In this document: in pieces, positions 24,772 to 33,981 of the stretch | Numbering within the stretch: the stretch's first letter is position 1 | Layout of the letters: every line of letters starts with the position of its first letter | Source of the DNA: an uncultured Gelidibacter sp. | Lineage (GTDB): Bacteria > Bacteroidota > Bacteroidia > Flavobacteriales > Flavobacteriaceae | NCBI RefSeq assembly: GCF_947500795.1 | Contig: NZ_CANMTE010000001.1 | Coordinates: 310,001-374,000, forward strand | Direction: 5' to 3' | DNA length: 64,000 nucleotides | Translations under genes and position numbers: made by a program | The notes under the pieces: model-generated | Seen by the model: only the letters and a program-made list of their open reading frames with translations | What the model was told of the DNA's origin: nothing | Databases searched by the model: none

Positions 24772-26975
24772 ATGCATCCTTTGAGTTATCTGTTGAAGTT
24801 TCTGAGCGCTATGATTTTAATAAAAATTCATTAGATGTTATCAATGAAAATATTTGGGTTAAAAATCAATGGCCATTAGTTTATTTTATACAAAATGATT
24901 CGAAAAAAGTAGCTTACGTTGGAGAGTCGACAAATTTTTCGAGTCGGATTAAAAACCATTTAGCTAATCCCGATAAAGCAAAGGCTTTCAATCAAATTTC
25001 AATTATTGGTTCTGATAAGTTTAATAAGTCTGTCGCTTTAGATATTGAATCGAAATTAATTCAGTATATATCTTCAGAAGGGTCCTACGAGCTGCACAAT
25101 GGCAACTATGGCTTAATAAATCATAATTACTATCAACAAGATCTTTACAAAAATCTGTTTACAACCATTTGGGACAAGTTAATAGAGAATAAAATTGTAA
25201 GTAAGTCGCTAAAGGAAATTGAAAACACAGAACTTTTTAAATACTCTCCGTACAAATCGCTTAATGAGGATCAATATAATTCCGTAATCGAGATTATGGA
25301 AGCCCTACAAAAAGAAAATTCTAGTAAGATATTTATCAAGGGGAGTGCAGGAACAGGAAAAACAATTCTTGCGACATATTTGATCAAGCTTCTCATATCA
25401 GATGTGTCAGAAGCTAATAAAGATGATTTCAGTGAAAACGAAATCTATGAAATATCACTAATTAGGGCTTTCAAAGATAAATATCCAAATGCAGAAATTG
25501 GATTTGTGGTCGCTATGAGTTCCTTAAGAACAACTCTACAGAATGTGTTCTCTAAAACTCCTGGTTTGAACAAATCTATGGTTATTAGTCCTACCGAAAC
25601 CTTTAAGAAAAAATATGACTTACTTATTGTGGATGAAGCCCATAGATTAAGGCAATATAAAAATATAAGTTGGCGCGGTGCTTTTAAGAAGGCTAATGAG
25701 AGATTAGGATTAGATGATACAGGAACAGAACTAGATTGGATAATTGCAAATAGTAGGCATCAAATATTTTTTTATGATTCGGCTCAATCAGTAAAACCAT
25801 CTGACATTGATGCTTCTAAATTTGAAACACTTATTACTGATTCAGACTCATTAATAATTGAATTAAAATCGCAAATGCGTTCGCAGGGAGGTAATGATTA
25901 CATAAAATTTGTAGATGACATTTTGAATGTTAAGCGCGACAATAAAGAAAAGTACATTTCCGACAAATATGAATTAATGGTTTATGACTCTTTAAAAGAT
26001 TTGTACGCAAAGCTTAAGATTAGGGAGGAAGAGCATGGTCTTTGTCGATTAGTCGCAGGGTTTTCATGGCCGTGGCTATCAGATGTACGAGGAAAGACAC
26101 CTGAAGCCATAGATATTGAAATTGACGGACTACAGTTTCAGTGGAATAGAACACCTAATGATTGGGTGAGTTCACCCAATGCTTTTAATGAAATTGGTAG
26201 TATTCATACTACCCAAGGTTATGACTTGAACTACGCCGGAATTATTTTCGGTGAAGAAATTGTCTTTAATAAGCAAACTCAAGAAATCGAGATTGACAGG
26301 GCGAAGTACTTTGATAAGTATGGGAAACAACAAACGAACGATAGCGAATTAAAATCCTACATTATAAATATTTACAAAACAATCATGTATAGAGCTATTA
26401 AGGGCACCTATGTCTATGCTTGTGATGAGGGTTTAAGAGACTATTTAAAAACATACATTCCTACCTATAAAGCAGAAAGTAAGTTGCGAATCCTTCAATT
26501 TGAAGATGTTAAACCATTCGTAAACTCGGTGCCAGTAGTTGATATTTATGCTGCGGCTGGAGGATTTAGCGATTTACAAATTCAATCACAACTTGAAGAG
26601 TTTGATTGGGTTGAATTGCCCATAAACATATCTGTTTCCGAAGGATACTTTGTTTGTCAAGTCATTGGAGAATCTATGAACAAAATGATCCCGAACGGTT
26701 CCTGGTGCTTGTTCAAGCAGTATTCAGGGGGTTCTAGGGAAGGGAAAATAGTTTTGGTCGAACACTATAATATTCAAGATTCAGATTTTGGAGCTGGTTA
26801 TACAATAAAGTCATATCACAGTGAAAAGCTATTTACTGAGGATGGTTGGTCTCATCAGTCCATTGTACTAAAACCCCTTTCTTCTGATTCAACACATGAA
26901 AACATTATTTTGGAAGATAATGAAATTGAAGAACTAAAGGTAATAGGAGAGTTTGTTAGGGTGTTAGATATATAA
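24768..26975 (+). CDS. GIY-YIG - DUF2075 helicase - S24 peptidase fusion protein
   Basis: A 735-residue protein with three recognisable parts. Residues about 33-110 resemble a GIY-YIG nuclease (WPLVYFIQNDSKKVAYVGEST, Arg in SRIKNH, and Glu in DIESKLIQYI). Residues about 165-590 are a DUF2075-type superfamily 1 helicase with Walker A GSAGTGKT (192-199), Walker B LLIVDEAHRLRQ (about 284-295), KSQMRSQGG and a late motif GSIHTTQGYDLNYAGIIFG. Residues about 610-735 look like a LexA/UmuD S24 domain with VIGESM (Ser636) and TIKSYH (Lys681) as the Ser-Lys dyad. The order suggests a nuclease-helicase whose activity is tuned by self-cleavage or by the S24 fold as a damage sensor. It is coupled to MazG and lies upstream of McrBC. 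Confidence 0.82.
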   Translation: MNASFELSVEVSERYDFNKNSLDVINENIWVKNQWPLVYFIQNDSKKVAYVGESTNFSSRIKNHLANPDKAKAFNQISIIGSDKFNKSVALDIESKLIQYISSEGSYELHNGNYGLINHNYYQQDLYKNLFTTIWDKLIENKIVSKSLKEIENTELFKYSPYKSLNEDQYNSVIEIMEALQKENSSKIFIKGSAGTGKTILATYLIKLLISDVSEANKDDFSENEIYEISLIRAFKDKYPNAEIGFVVAMSSLRTTLQNVFSKTPGLNKSMVISPTETFKKKYDLLIVDEAHRLRQYKNISWRGAFKKANERLGLDDTGTELDWIIANSRHQIFFYDSAQSVKPSDIDASKFETLITDSDSLIIELKSQMRSQGGNDYIKFVDDILNVKRDNKEKYISDKYELMVYDSLKDLYAKLKIREEEHGLCRLVAGFSWPWLSDVRGKTPEAIDIEIDGLQFQWNRTPNDWVSSPNAFNEIGSIHTTQGYDLNYAGIIFGEEIVFNKQTQEIEIDRAKYFDKYGKQQTNDSELKSYIINIYKTIMYRAIKGTYVYACDEGLRDYLKTYIPTYKAESKLRILQFEDVKPFVNSVPVVDIYAAAGGFSDLQIQSQLEEFDWVELPINISVSEGYFVCQVIGESMNKMIPNGSWCLFKQYSGGSREGKIVLVEHYNIQDSDFGAGYTIKSYHSEKLFTEDGWSHQSIVLKPLSSDSTHENIILEDNEIEELKVIGEFVRVLDI

Positions 26976-27205
26976 TTCATAGGGTAAATGAAGTAATTCG
27001 AATATCTCTTGAATTGATTTTGTAAGAACTATTATTTATTGAAGATGGTTTTAGAAGTCAGATTATTGAATATAATAATTTATGACTTGAAATGGCAATG
27101 TGGTTTATAGTCTTATTATAAATATTATTCAAATAACTCGAATGTGGTATTGAGTGTTATTTGATCAAGACAAGTAGAAATGCTTATTAACTTAAAAAAT
27201 GAAAT

Positions 27206-30200
27206 ATGTTTAGCAAAGTCGACAAAAATCACATCCTACTTGGTATTAGGGACTTTGAAGAAAGAGGATTGCCAAATGAATTTGGACCATCTTCAACTTA
27301 TGATGTAGTGATCGATGGAAAGTCATACCCACCAAAAGCTGTTATGGCTTATGCAAACTATCACGCTTCTGGAAGAGAAATAGAAAATTATTTTAAAGGG
27401 GGAGAAGGAACAGAATGTTTTAATGCCTTTATAAACAATGGGTTTAATGTGGTTAAAAAAGAAAATAAAAATATGCATCAAAAGCTTTACTTGCTAAAAC
27501 AACAATTTTTAGACACGTGGCCAATTGAAAAATTGGAGCGAATGACATTAGAAGAATATACCAATCTGGACAAAACTTCTTTTTGCTACTGGGTGGAAGC
27601 TATTACAACCGATTTAGGAAGCATTTGGGGAGGATCGGCCTACAAATTTGGAATATTTAAAAGAAGAGAATTAGAATCGGAAAATTATAATGAAAAAAGA
27701 AAAACAGACGGCGTTTATGCGTGGTATGGAAAATACGGCGATACTAAAGAGGAGGTTTTTGAAAATATAAAATCAATTGTAATTAGTATAGCCAAGTCAG
27801 TGCAATCAAATAATCTTGAAGACATTGACAAGATAGATTTAGGAAATGGCTTAAAATGGAAGATTGCTTTCTTATATGGCGATTTTAATTGTTTAAACGT
27901 GTTTAAGTTAGATGCTTTAAGAGTTATTGCCTCTAATTTAGGAATTGAGTATTCCAATAAAACACCAATTTCTCAATTTCATAGAAAAATTGTGGCAATA
28001 AAATCAGAGTCAGACAATTATTTTACTTGGAGTCATGAACTTTGGAAACAATATGAAACCGGGTTAATTGATGTAAAAAGGGACTTTGCGCTATGGCTTA
28101 ATAAAAACACCTTTGAATCATATCGCGCGTATTTGGGATATTCCACTGAAGGAATTGAAAAGAGGTTAGATGAAATTAATGGTTATTTTGATGACGTCAA
28201 TTTTTTTCTAGTTGACCCAAAGAAAATTAATGATTTAGTGAATACCATCTTGTTTATGATGAGTAAAAAGGAGCGTGTAAAAAATCCAAACTTTGTGGAG
28301 TATGACTCTAAAAATAGTAATGGTATACCAAAAGCAATCTTGGGTAAAAATAACTACATTAAATATTTAAAAGAGAAATTTGAATATTCAACTCCAAACT
28401 ATTGGATTTTTCAAGGTAATCCAAGCATTTATAACATCACTGAAGCCTTATATGCAGGTCATTTAAAAAGTTGGAAAGTAGCAGCCCATAAAGAAAGTAT
28501 TCGCGTTGGAGATAAAATAATTCTTTGGCAAACGGGAGGGAATGCAGGATGCTATGCTTTTGCTGAGGTGGCTTCAGAAGTTGAAGTATTTAAAGAGGAT
28601 GAAATTGAGCTAAGATATTATAGTAATCCAAGTGCGAATTCTGAAGCAGAAAGAGTAAAAATTAGGATCATTAAAAATTTAGCTGATGCCCCTATTTTGT
28701 GGAGCGACATAAAGGATAACCTAATTTTTTCAAATTTTAAAGCTGGGAATCAAGGCACAAATTTTAGCGCCACTGAAGAAGAGTACCAAATGCTTTTGGA
28801 GATTTCTGAAGCTCGTAAATACCCTGAAATGGATGCGGAAAAAGAATTGCTAGAGATTATAGGGTTTCATGCTAGACATGATGTCTTGGATTTTTTCGAG
28901 TTTTTAGATGCTATTATGGAACGTTTCAATATCACAATTGATGATGAACGTGTTGTTACTGGAACATCCCATAAAAATTTGAATCTTACCATCGGTCAGC
29001 GGTATTGTTTTAATTTATTTCCGCCATTTCGATCAAAAGGGAGATTTGGAATAATATCATCACACCGTTTAAATGATACCAGCGATCCTTTTAAAGGAAA
29101 TGGAGAACAGCCATTTTACACGCATTTTAATGGCTTCCAGGATGTTTTAGCAAATAAAAATGCTACATTCTCCGCTATTGAAAATGAACTGAATCGTTCC
29201 ACGAAATCAAGCTTTTCAGAGTTTAATAATCCTTTTTATCGTAAAGCAATATTTGATAAGGAGTATAGAAAATTAATTTTAGGCACTTCAGCATCTAGTT
29301 TAAATGAAGCGTCATTATCCTACAAGAAAATGCCAAGCAATCCTACAAACCAAATTTTATATGGGCCTCCAGGAACAGGGAAAACTTATTATTTAAAAGA
29401 TCAATTGTTTGATCGATACATTTCAAAAGAAACATCAATTTCAAAAGAACAGCACTTTGAAACAGTGGTGAGTAAGTGTTCTTGGTGGCAAGTCATTGCA
29501 ATCGCACTTTTAGATTTAAAAAAGGCTAAGGTTTCAGATATTTTTAATCATGAGTGGGTTCAGAAAAAAGCAAGTTTGTCTAACTCGAAAACCATAAGAC
29601 CGACACTTTGGGGACAACTCCAAAGTCACACCACTCTAGAATGTGACTATGTGAATGTTACAAATAGGCAACAGCCTTTAATATTCAACAAAACAGAAGA
29701 TTCCTACTGGGAAATTCTAGAAGAAGAGGTTGAAGAATTGGTGCCTGAATTATTTACATTAAGAGACTCAGTTGAAAATTACAATCCAAGTCCAAATAAA
29801 AAGATTAAACATTATGATTTTGTAACCTTCCACCAATCCTTCGCCTACGAAGATTTTATAGAAGGTATAAAACCGATACTTCCAGAGACAGATGTGGATT
29901 TGGAGGAATCGAAAGATTTGGGTTATAAAATTGAGGATGGAGTTTTCAAAAGCATCTGTATTCGAGCCAAAAATGATCCCGATAATAGATATGCCATTTT
30001 TATTGATGAAATTAATAGGGGCAATGTTTCTGCAATTTTCGGAGAGTTGATTACGTTGATTGAAGTTGATAAACGACTGGGTAAAAAGAACGAAATCGTT
30101 ATTAAATTGCCATATTCAAAAAAAGAATTTGGTGTTCCTTCAAATCTAGATATTTATGGCACAATGAACACGGCAGATCGCTCTGTGGAAGCGTTGGATA

Positions 30201-30646
30201 CCGCTCTAAGGCGTCGATTTGAATTTAAAGAGATGATGCCAGATTGTAGTGTTATTGAAGATGAATGGGTTGAGGGCATTCAACTTTCGGAAGTATTAAA
30301 AAGAATTAACCAGCGTATAGAATTGCTAATTGATAGAGATCATACCATTGGGCATTCATATTTTGTAAATGTAAATACGCCTAAAAAATTGTCTGAAGCC
30401 TTTAATAACAAGATTGTGCCATTGTTACAGGAATATTTTTATGGCGATTATGGTAAAATTGGATTGGTGTTAGGGAAGGGATTTGTAGAAATTTTAAAAA
30501 ATGACAAAATTGGTTTCGCAAACTTTACTTATGAAAATGCTGATGATTTTAAAATGCCAAGTTACAATCTTAAACAAGTTACTGAAGAGAATGTACTTGA
30601 TGCTGTAGCACAATTACTTGGTATAAAAGAAATGGTGTCCGAATAA
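27206..30646 (+). CDS. McrB-type GTPase with ScoMcrA-like head and EVE domain
   Basis: A 1146-residue motor and recognition subunit of a McrBC-type modification-dependent restriction system. Residues 1-90 resemble the head domain of ScoMcrA-like enzymes (DVVIDGKSYPPKAVMAYAN...). Residues about 395-525 form an EVE domain (NYWIFQGNPSIYNITEAL...GDKIILWQTGGNAGCYAFAEV), a reader of modified bases. An unassigned region covers about 540-690 (FNLFPPFRSKGRFGI). The AAA+ GTPase has Walker A GPPGTGKT near 720, Walker B IFIDEINRGN near 932, the McrB signature NTADRS near 987 and RRRFEFKEMMP as arginine-finger region. McrC starts directly after its stop. Likely targets are phage or foreign DNA with modified cytosine; the specific base is not known. 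Confidence 0.9.
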   Translation: MFSKVDKNHILLGIRDFEERGLPNEFGPSSTYDVVIDGKSYPPKAVMAYANYHASGREIENYFKGGEGTECFNAFINNGFNVVKKENKNMHQKLYLLKQQFLDTWPIEKLERMTLEEYTNLDKTSFCYWVEAITTDLGSIWGGSAYKFGIFKRRELESENYNEKRKTDGVYAWYGKYGDTKEEVFENIKSIVISIAKSVQSNNLEDIDKIDLGNGLKWKIAFLYGDFNCLNVFKLDALRVIASNLGIEYSNKTPISQFHRKIVAIKSESDNYFTWSHELWKQYETGLIDVKRDFALWLNKNTFESYRAYLGYSTEGIEKRLDEINGYFDDVNFFLVDPKKINDLVNTILFMMSKKERVKNPNFVEYDSKNSNGIPKAILGKNNYIKYLKEKFEYSTPNYWIFQGNPSIYNITEALYAGHLKSWKVAAHKESIRVGDKIILWQTGGNAGCYAFAEVASEVEVFKEDEIELRYYSNPSANSEAERVKIRIIKNLADAPILWSDIKDNLIFSNFKAGNQGTNFSATEEEYQMLLEISEARKYPEMDAEKELLEIIGFHARHDVLDFFEFLDAIMERFNITIDDERVVTGTSHKNLNLTIGQRYCFNLFPPFRSKGRFGIISSHRLNDTSDPFKGNGEQPFYTHFNGFQDVLANKNATFSAIENELNRSTKSSFSEFNNPFYRKAIFDKEYRKLILGTSASSLNEASLSYKKMPSNPTNQILYGPPGTGKTYYLKDQLFDRYISKETSISKEQHFETVVSKCSWWQVIAIALLDLKKAKVSDIFNHEWVQKKASLSNSKTIRPTLWGQLQSHTTLECDYVNVTNRQQPLIFNKTEDSYWEILEEEVEELVPELFTLRDSVENYNPSPNKKIKHYDFVTFHQSFAYEDFIEGIKPILPETDVDLEESKDLGYKIEDGVFKSICIRAKNDPDNRYAIFIDEINRGNVSAIFGELITLIEVDKRLGKKNEIVIKLPYSKKEFGVPSNLDIYGTMNTADRSVEALDTALRRRFEFKEMMPDCSVIEDEWVEGIQLSEVLKRINQRIELLIDRDHTIGHSYFVNVNTPKKLSEAFNNKIVPLLQEYFYGDYGKIGLVLGKGFVEILKNDKIGFANFTYENADDFKMPSYNLKQVTEENVLDAVAQLLGIKEMVSE

Positions 30647-31894
30647 TTGAAAAAACTGAGCAACATATCTGTTTTTGAGCATCAACGCCTAGTTGTTGGT
30701 GACCATGGATTTAAACAAACCCATTTGGATGCTTTACTTAAATTGAATGAATATCATGATGGGAATTATTTTGAACCCATTGCTAAAGGCATTAAATTTA
30801 ATCAGTATGTAGGCGTCATTCAGGTGGATGGCTTAACTATTGAAATTAATCCTAAGGCGGATAAAGATGACGATGATTATAAGTGGAAAGGTGTGTTGCT
30901 AAAGATGCTTCGCGCATGCGGTAAGCTAAAAGCAGAATCTTCTGGTGCAGCAAACGTCAAAAGACAACATCTTAATCTATTAGAAGTGTATTTTGAATTG
31001 TATCTGCATGAGGTAGAATCCCTAGTCAGAAAAGGACTAATTAAAAAGTATAGAAAACAAACCCATAATACAAAAGCTTTAAAGGGTAAGTTAGAATTCT
31101 CAGATCATATTCGGCATAATTGTATTCATAAAGAGCGTTTTTACACCACGCATCAGGTGTATGATCATAATCACTTTTTACATCAAGTCTTATTTAAGGC
31201 CTTAACAATTGTGGACCAGTTTACAAAAGGATCAAGACTTCAAGATGTCACAAATAGAGTCCTACTAAATTTTCCAGAAGTAAACACTAAACCAATTACA
31301 GCAAAACAATTAAATGCTATTCAAATAGACAGGAAAACTAAAAGCTATACTTATGCTTTAGAATTGGCAAGACTCATTATCTTAAATTATTCGCCAGATA
31401 TTTCAAGTGGAAAAGAAAAAATGTTGTCGCTTTTATTTGATATGAATGAACTGTGGGAAACTTATATCCTAAAAGAACTTCATAAAGCATGTCATGGAAC
31501 CACAATTGAAGTTTCCGGGCAGGAATCGAAGTCTTTTTGGGGGAATAACAGCCTAAGGCCAGATGTTGTATTGCGGCAAGGGAACAAAGTATTTATAATT
31601 GACACCAAATGGAAGCGACCTCATAAAAGTTCAGCTTCTGTTAGTGATTTACGTCAAATGTATGCCTATTGCCGTTTTTGGGATGCAGAAAAAGCGATGC
31701 TTTTGTATCCTGGGACGTATTCTGAAAACAAATTTAAATCCTATTTGACTGATGATTATTCAAAAGATCATGAAGATAATCACAATCAAATTGAGCATCA
31801 ATGTAAAATGGGATTTGTATCGGTTTTAAATGATTTTAATAATGACTTGGATTCTAGGATAGGGGATAAAATATTGGGGTTGTTGTTTGAGTAG
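30647..31894 (+). CDS. McrC-type nuclease subunit of the McrBC system
   Basis: A 415-residue protein with the McrC N-terminal domain (residues about 1-270, including GVIQVDGLTIEINPKAD and KGKLEFSDHIRHNCIHKERFYTTHQVYDHN) and a C-terminal PD-(D/E)xK nuclease: LRPDVVLRQGN (Asp near 305) and IIDTKWKRP (Asp-x-Lys near 318-320). It cuts DNA when driven by the McrB ring. The predicted start is a TTG that directly abuts the McrB stop codon, indicating strong translational coupling. No alternative ATG fits the conserved N-terminus. Confidence 0.92.
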   Translation: MKKLSNISVFEHQRLVVGDHGFKQTHLDALLKLNEYHDGNYFEPIAKGIKFNQYVGVIQVDGLTIEINPKADKDDDDYKWKGVLLKMLRACGKLKAESSGAANVKRQHLNLLEVYFELYLHEVESLVRKGLIKKYRKQTHNTKALKGKLEFSDHIRHNCIHKERFYTTHQVYDHNHFLHQVLFKALTIVDQFTKGSRLQDVTNRVLLNFPEVNTKPITAKQLNAIQIDRKTKSYTYALELARLIILNYSPDISSGKEKMLSLLFDMNELWETYILKELHKACHGTTIEVSGQESKSFWGNNSLRPDVVLRQGNKVFIIDTKWKRPHKSSASVSDLRQMYAYCRFWDAEKAMLLYPGTYSENKFKSYLTDDYSKDHEDNHNQIEHQCKMGFVSVLNDFNNDLDSRIGDKILGLLFE

Positions 31895-32014
31895 GTTGTT
31901 GATTGGAAAATATCAAACTTTAAATAAATTACCTTAAATCCACTATAAATGTTAAATCCTTTCTCACATTCGATTTAAATTTTAACATTTGCCAATTATT
32001 ATCTCCTAACTTTT

Positions 32015-33712
32015 ATGTCGCTTAAACTTAAGTCTGTTTTAACACTCATGCTCTTTAGTGTAGCATTCCATTCGTCTATTTCTCAGGAAGTCACACGACC
32101 TGAAATTTCAACTAATGAAGTGCCAAATGTGGGTGAACTATCGCAGCCCTCAGGTTCCGAAACCCAAAAGGATAGTGCTACAGAATTTACAGCCGACGAC
32201 ACAGAAGGCCTTGTTGAATTTACGGCAGATAGGGAAACAGCAGCACCAACTAACGACGTTCCAAAATTTATACAAAGTCCTTATGTGATGCGCGAGTTCA
32301 GAGCCGCGTGGGTGGCTACCGTTGCCAATATCAACTGGCCAAGTAGAAACGGGTTGTCCACCCAACAGCAGCAGGATGAGGCCATCAAATTATTGGATTT
32401 CTTAAAAGCACATAATTATAATGCGGTTATTTTTCAGGCACGTCCTCAGGGAGATGCCTTGTATGAAAGCCATTTGGAGCCATGGTCGTTCTTTTTATCG
32501 GGCGAAGTTGGTGCAGCACCGTCGCCGTGGTATGATCCGCTTCAGTTCTGGATAGATGCCGCGCATGAACGCGGGTTGGAATTGCACGTGTGGTTGAATC
32601 CGTATCGCGCACATCACAGTACAGGTGGTCCCGTGGCGCCTAAATCCTTAGTGAAAACCAGTCCTGACATTATGGTGAGTTTAAGGAATGGTATGTGGTG
32701 GATGGATCCTTCCAAAAAGGCGACCCAAGACCATTCTTCAGCTGTTGTGATGGATATCGTAAAACGCTATGATATTGACGGCATTCATTTTGACGATTAC
32801 TTTTATCCGTATGCGGAATATAACGGCGGGCAGGATTTTCCAGATGCTGAGAGTTATCAGGCCTACCTAAAATCGGGAGGGAAACTCTCAAAAGCAGATT
32901 GGCGAAGAGCCGCAGTAAATACTTTTGTAAAGCGCATCTATAACGAAATTAAAGCGGAGAAGCCGGAAGTGAAATTCGGCATTAGCCCGTTTGGCATTTG
33001 GAGACCTGGCTTCCCGAAATCGGTTAGGGGCTTAGATCAATATAATGAACTGTACGCTGATGCGAAGCTGTGGTTGAATGAAGGGTGGATTGATTATTTT
33101 ACACCGCAATTGTATTGGAAAATCAATAAACCAGGCCAAAGTTTTCCGTTGTTGTTGGAATGGTGGGAGACTGAAAACACCCAAAAACGCCATTTATGGC
33201 CTGGAATCAGAATTGATTACGGTAGAAATGCCGCCAATGTGGATGAAACCATCAACCAGATTGAATTAACACGTAACAAGGCTGCTGTAAGTATGGGCAC
33301 GGCGCATTGGAGTATTGGGTCCTTAGTAAACGACCCAAATCTTACCAAAGCCTTGGTGGAAGGTCCGTATAAAAAACAAGCCTTGGTACCTGCAAGTCCG
33401 TGGCTCAAATCTGCGCTGCCGGAAGCGCCTGTCGTCAAAGCTAAAATTGAGGGTAATGTGGTTTCCATTTCCTGGGATCATGAAACATCAGAATCGGTGT
33501 TCAGATGGGTGCTATTCTATAAATATGCCGATACTTGGGAATATGTGATTTTAGACAAGACTAAAAGCACGGTTGAATTGCCACTGCATCGCGGCACATT
33601 GAAGAGTAAAAAACCTTTAACCAGTATTGGTGTTACTGCGGTAGATCGTATAGGAAACCAGAGCAGTTTTAATGCCATTGCGATAGGGAATACGCTGCTT
33701 GGTTCTTCTTAG
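32015..33712 (+). CDS. GHL10-family glycosyl hydrolase (DigH/YngK-like), copy 2
   Basis: A 565-residue secreted protein with a signal peptide (MSLKLKSVLTLMLFSVAFHSSISQ) and no lipobox, an acidic linker of about 65 residues rich in Glu, Thr and Asp, then a GHL10 barrel nearly superimposable on copy 1: MREFRAAWVATVANINWPS, HVWLNPYRAHH, NGMWWMDPSKKATQDHS, DIDGIHFDDYFYPY, FGISPFGIWRPG, ending in a fibronectin-III-like domain. The two differ in anchoring (soluble here, lipoprotein in copy 1). It directly follows the defence-like genes. Likely substrate: peptidoglycan-type glycan, by analogy with DigH. Evidence for a gene duplication is strong. Confidence 0.9.
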   Translation: MSLKLKSVLTLMLFSVAFHSSISQEVTRPEISTNEVPNVGELSQPSGSETQKDSATEFTADDTEGLVEFTADRETAAPTNDVPKFIQSPYVMREFRAAWVATVANINWPSRNGLSTQQQQDEAIKLLDFLKAHNYNAVIFQARPQGDALYESHLEPWSFFLSGEVGAAPSPWYDPLQFWIDAAHERGLELHVWLNPYRAHHSTGGPVAPKSLVKTSPDIMVSLRNGMWWMDPSKKATQDHSSAVVMDIVKRYDIDGIHFDDYFYPYAEYNGGQDFPDAESYQAYLKSGGKLSKADWRRAAVNTFVKRIYNEIKAEKPEVKFGISPFGIWRPGFPKSVRGLDQYNELYADAKLWLNEGWIDYFTPQLYWKINKPGQSFPLLLEWWETENTQKRHLWPGIRIDYGRNAANVDETINQIELTRNKAAVSMGTAHWSIGSLVNDPNLTKALVEGPYKKQALVPASPWLKSALPEAPVVKAKIEGNVVSISWDHETSESVFRWVLFYKYADTWEYVILDKTKSTVELPLHRGTLKSKKPLTSIGVTAVDRIGNQSSFNAIAIGNTLLGSS

Positions 33713-33981
33713 ACGAATAGTGTGATTGGATTCTGAAATTATTCACGTGTTTTTTCCTTTTGTAAACCCCGAGTTTAGTAGCGTAGAAGTGGTATGCTAA
33801 AAACCGCTATAAAACAGTTAAAATTAAAATATTGTGACTGTAAATAATTGAATTGCAGTAGTTTGGGTTGTTTATTTTTTGAAAAAAGCGACTTTAATTC
33901 AATCACGGCATTCATTAATTCCTTAATTTAGACCTATCCAAATTTCCAAAAAATTTAGCCTTTTTTTTAAATAAAAAAGGT

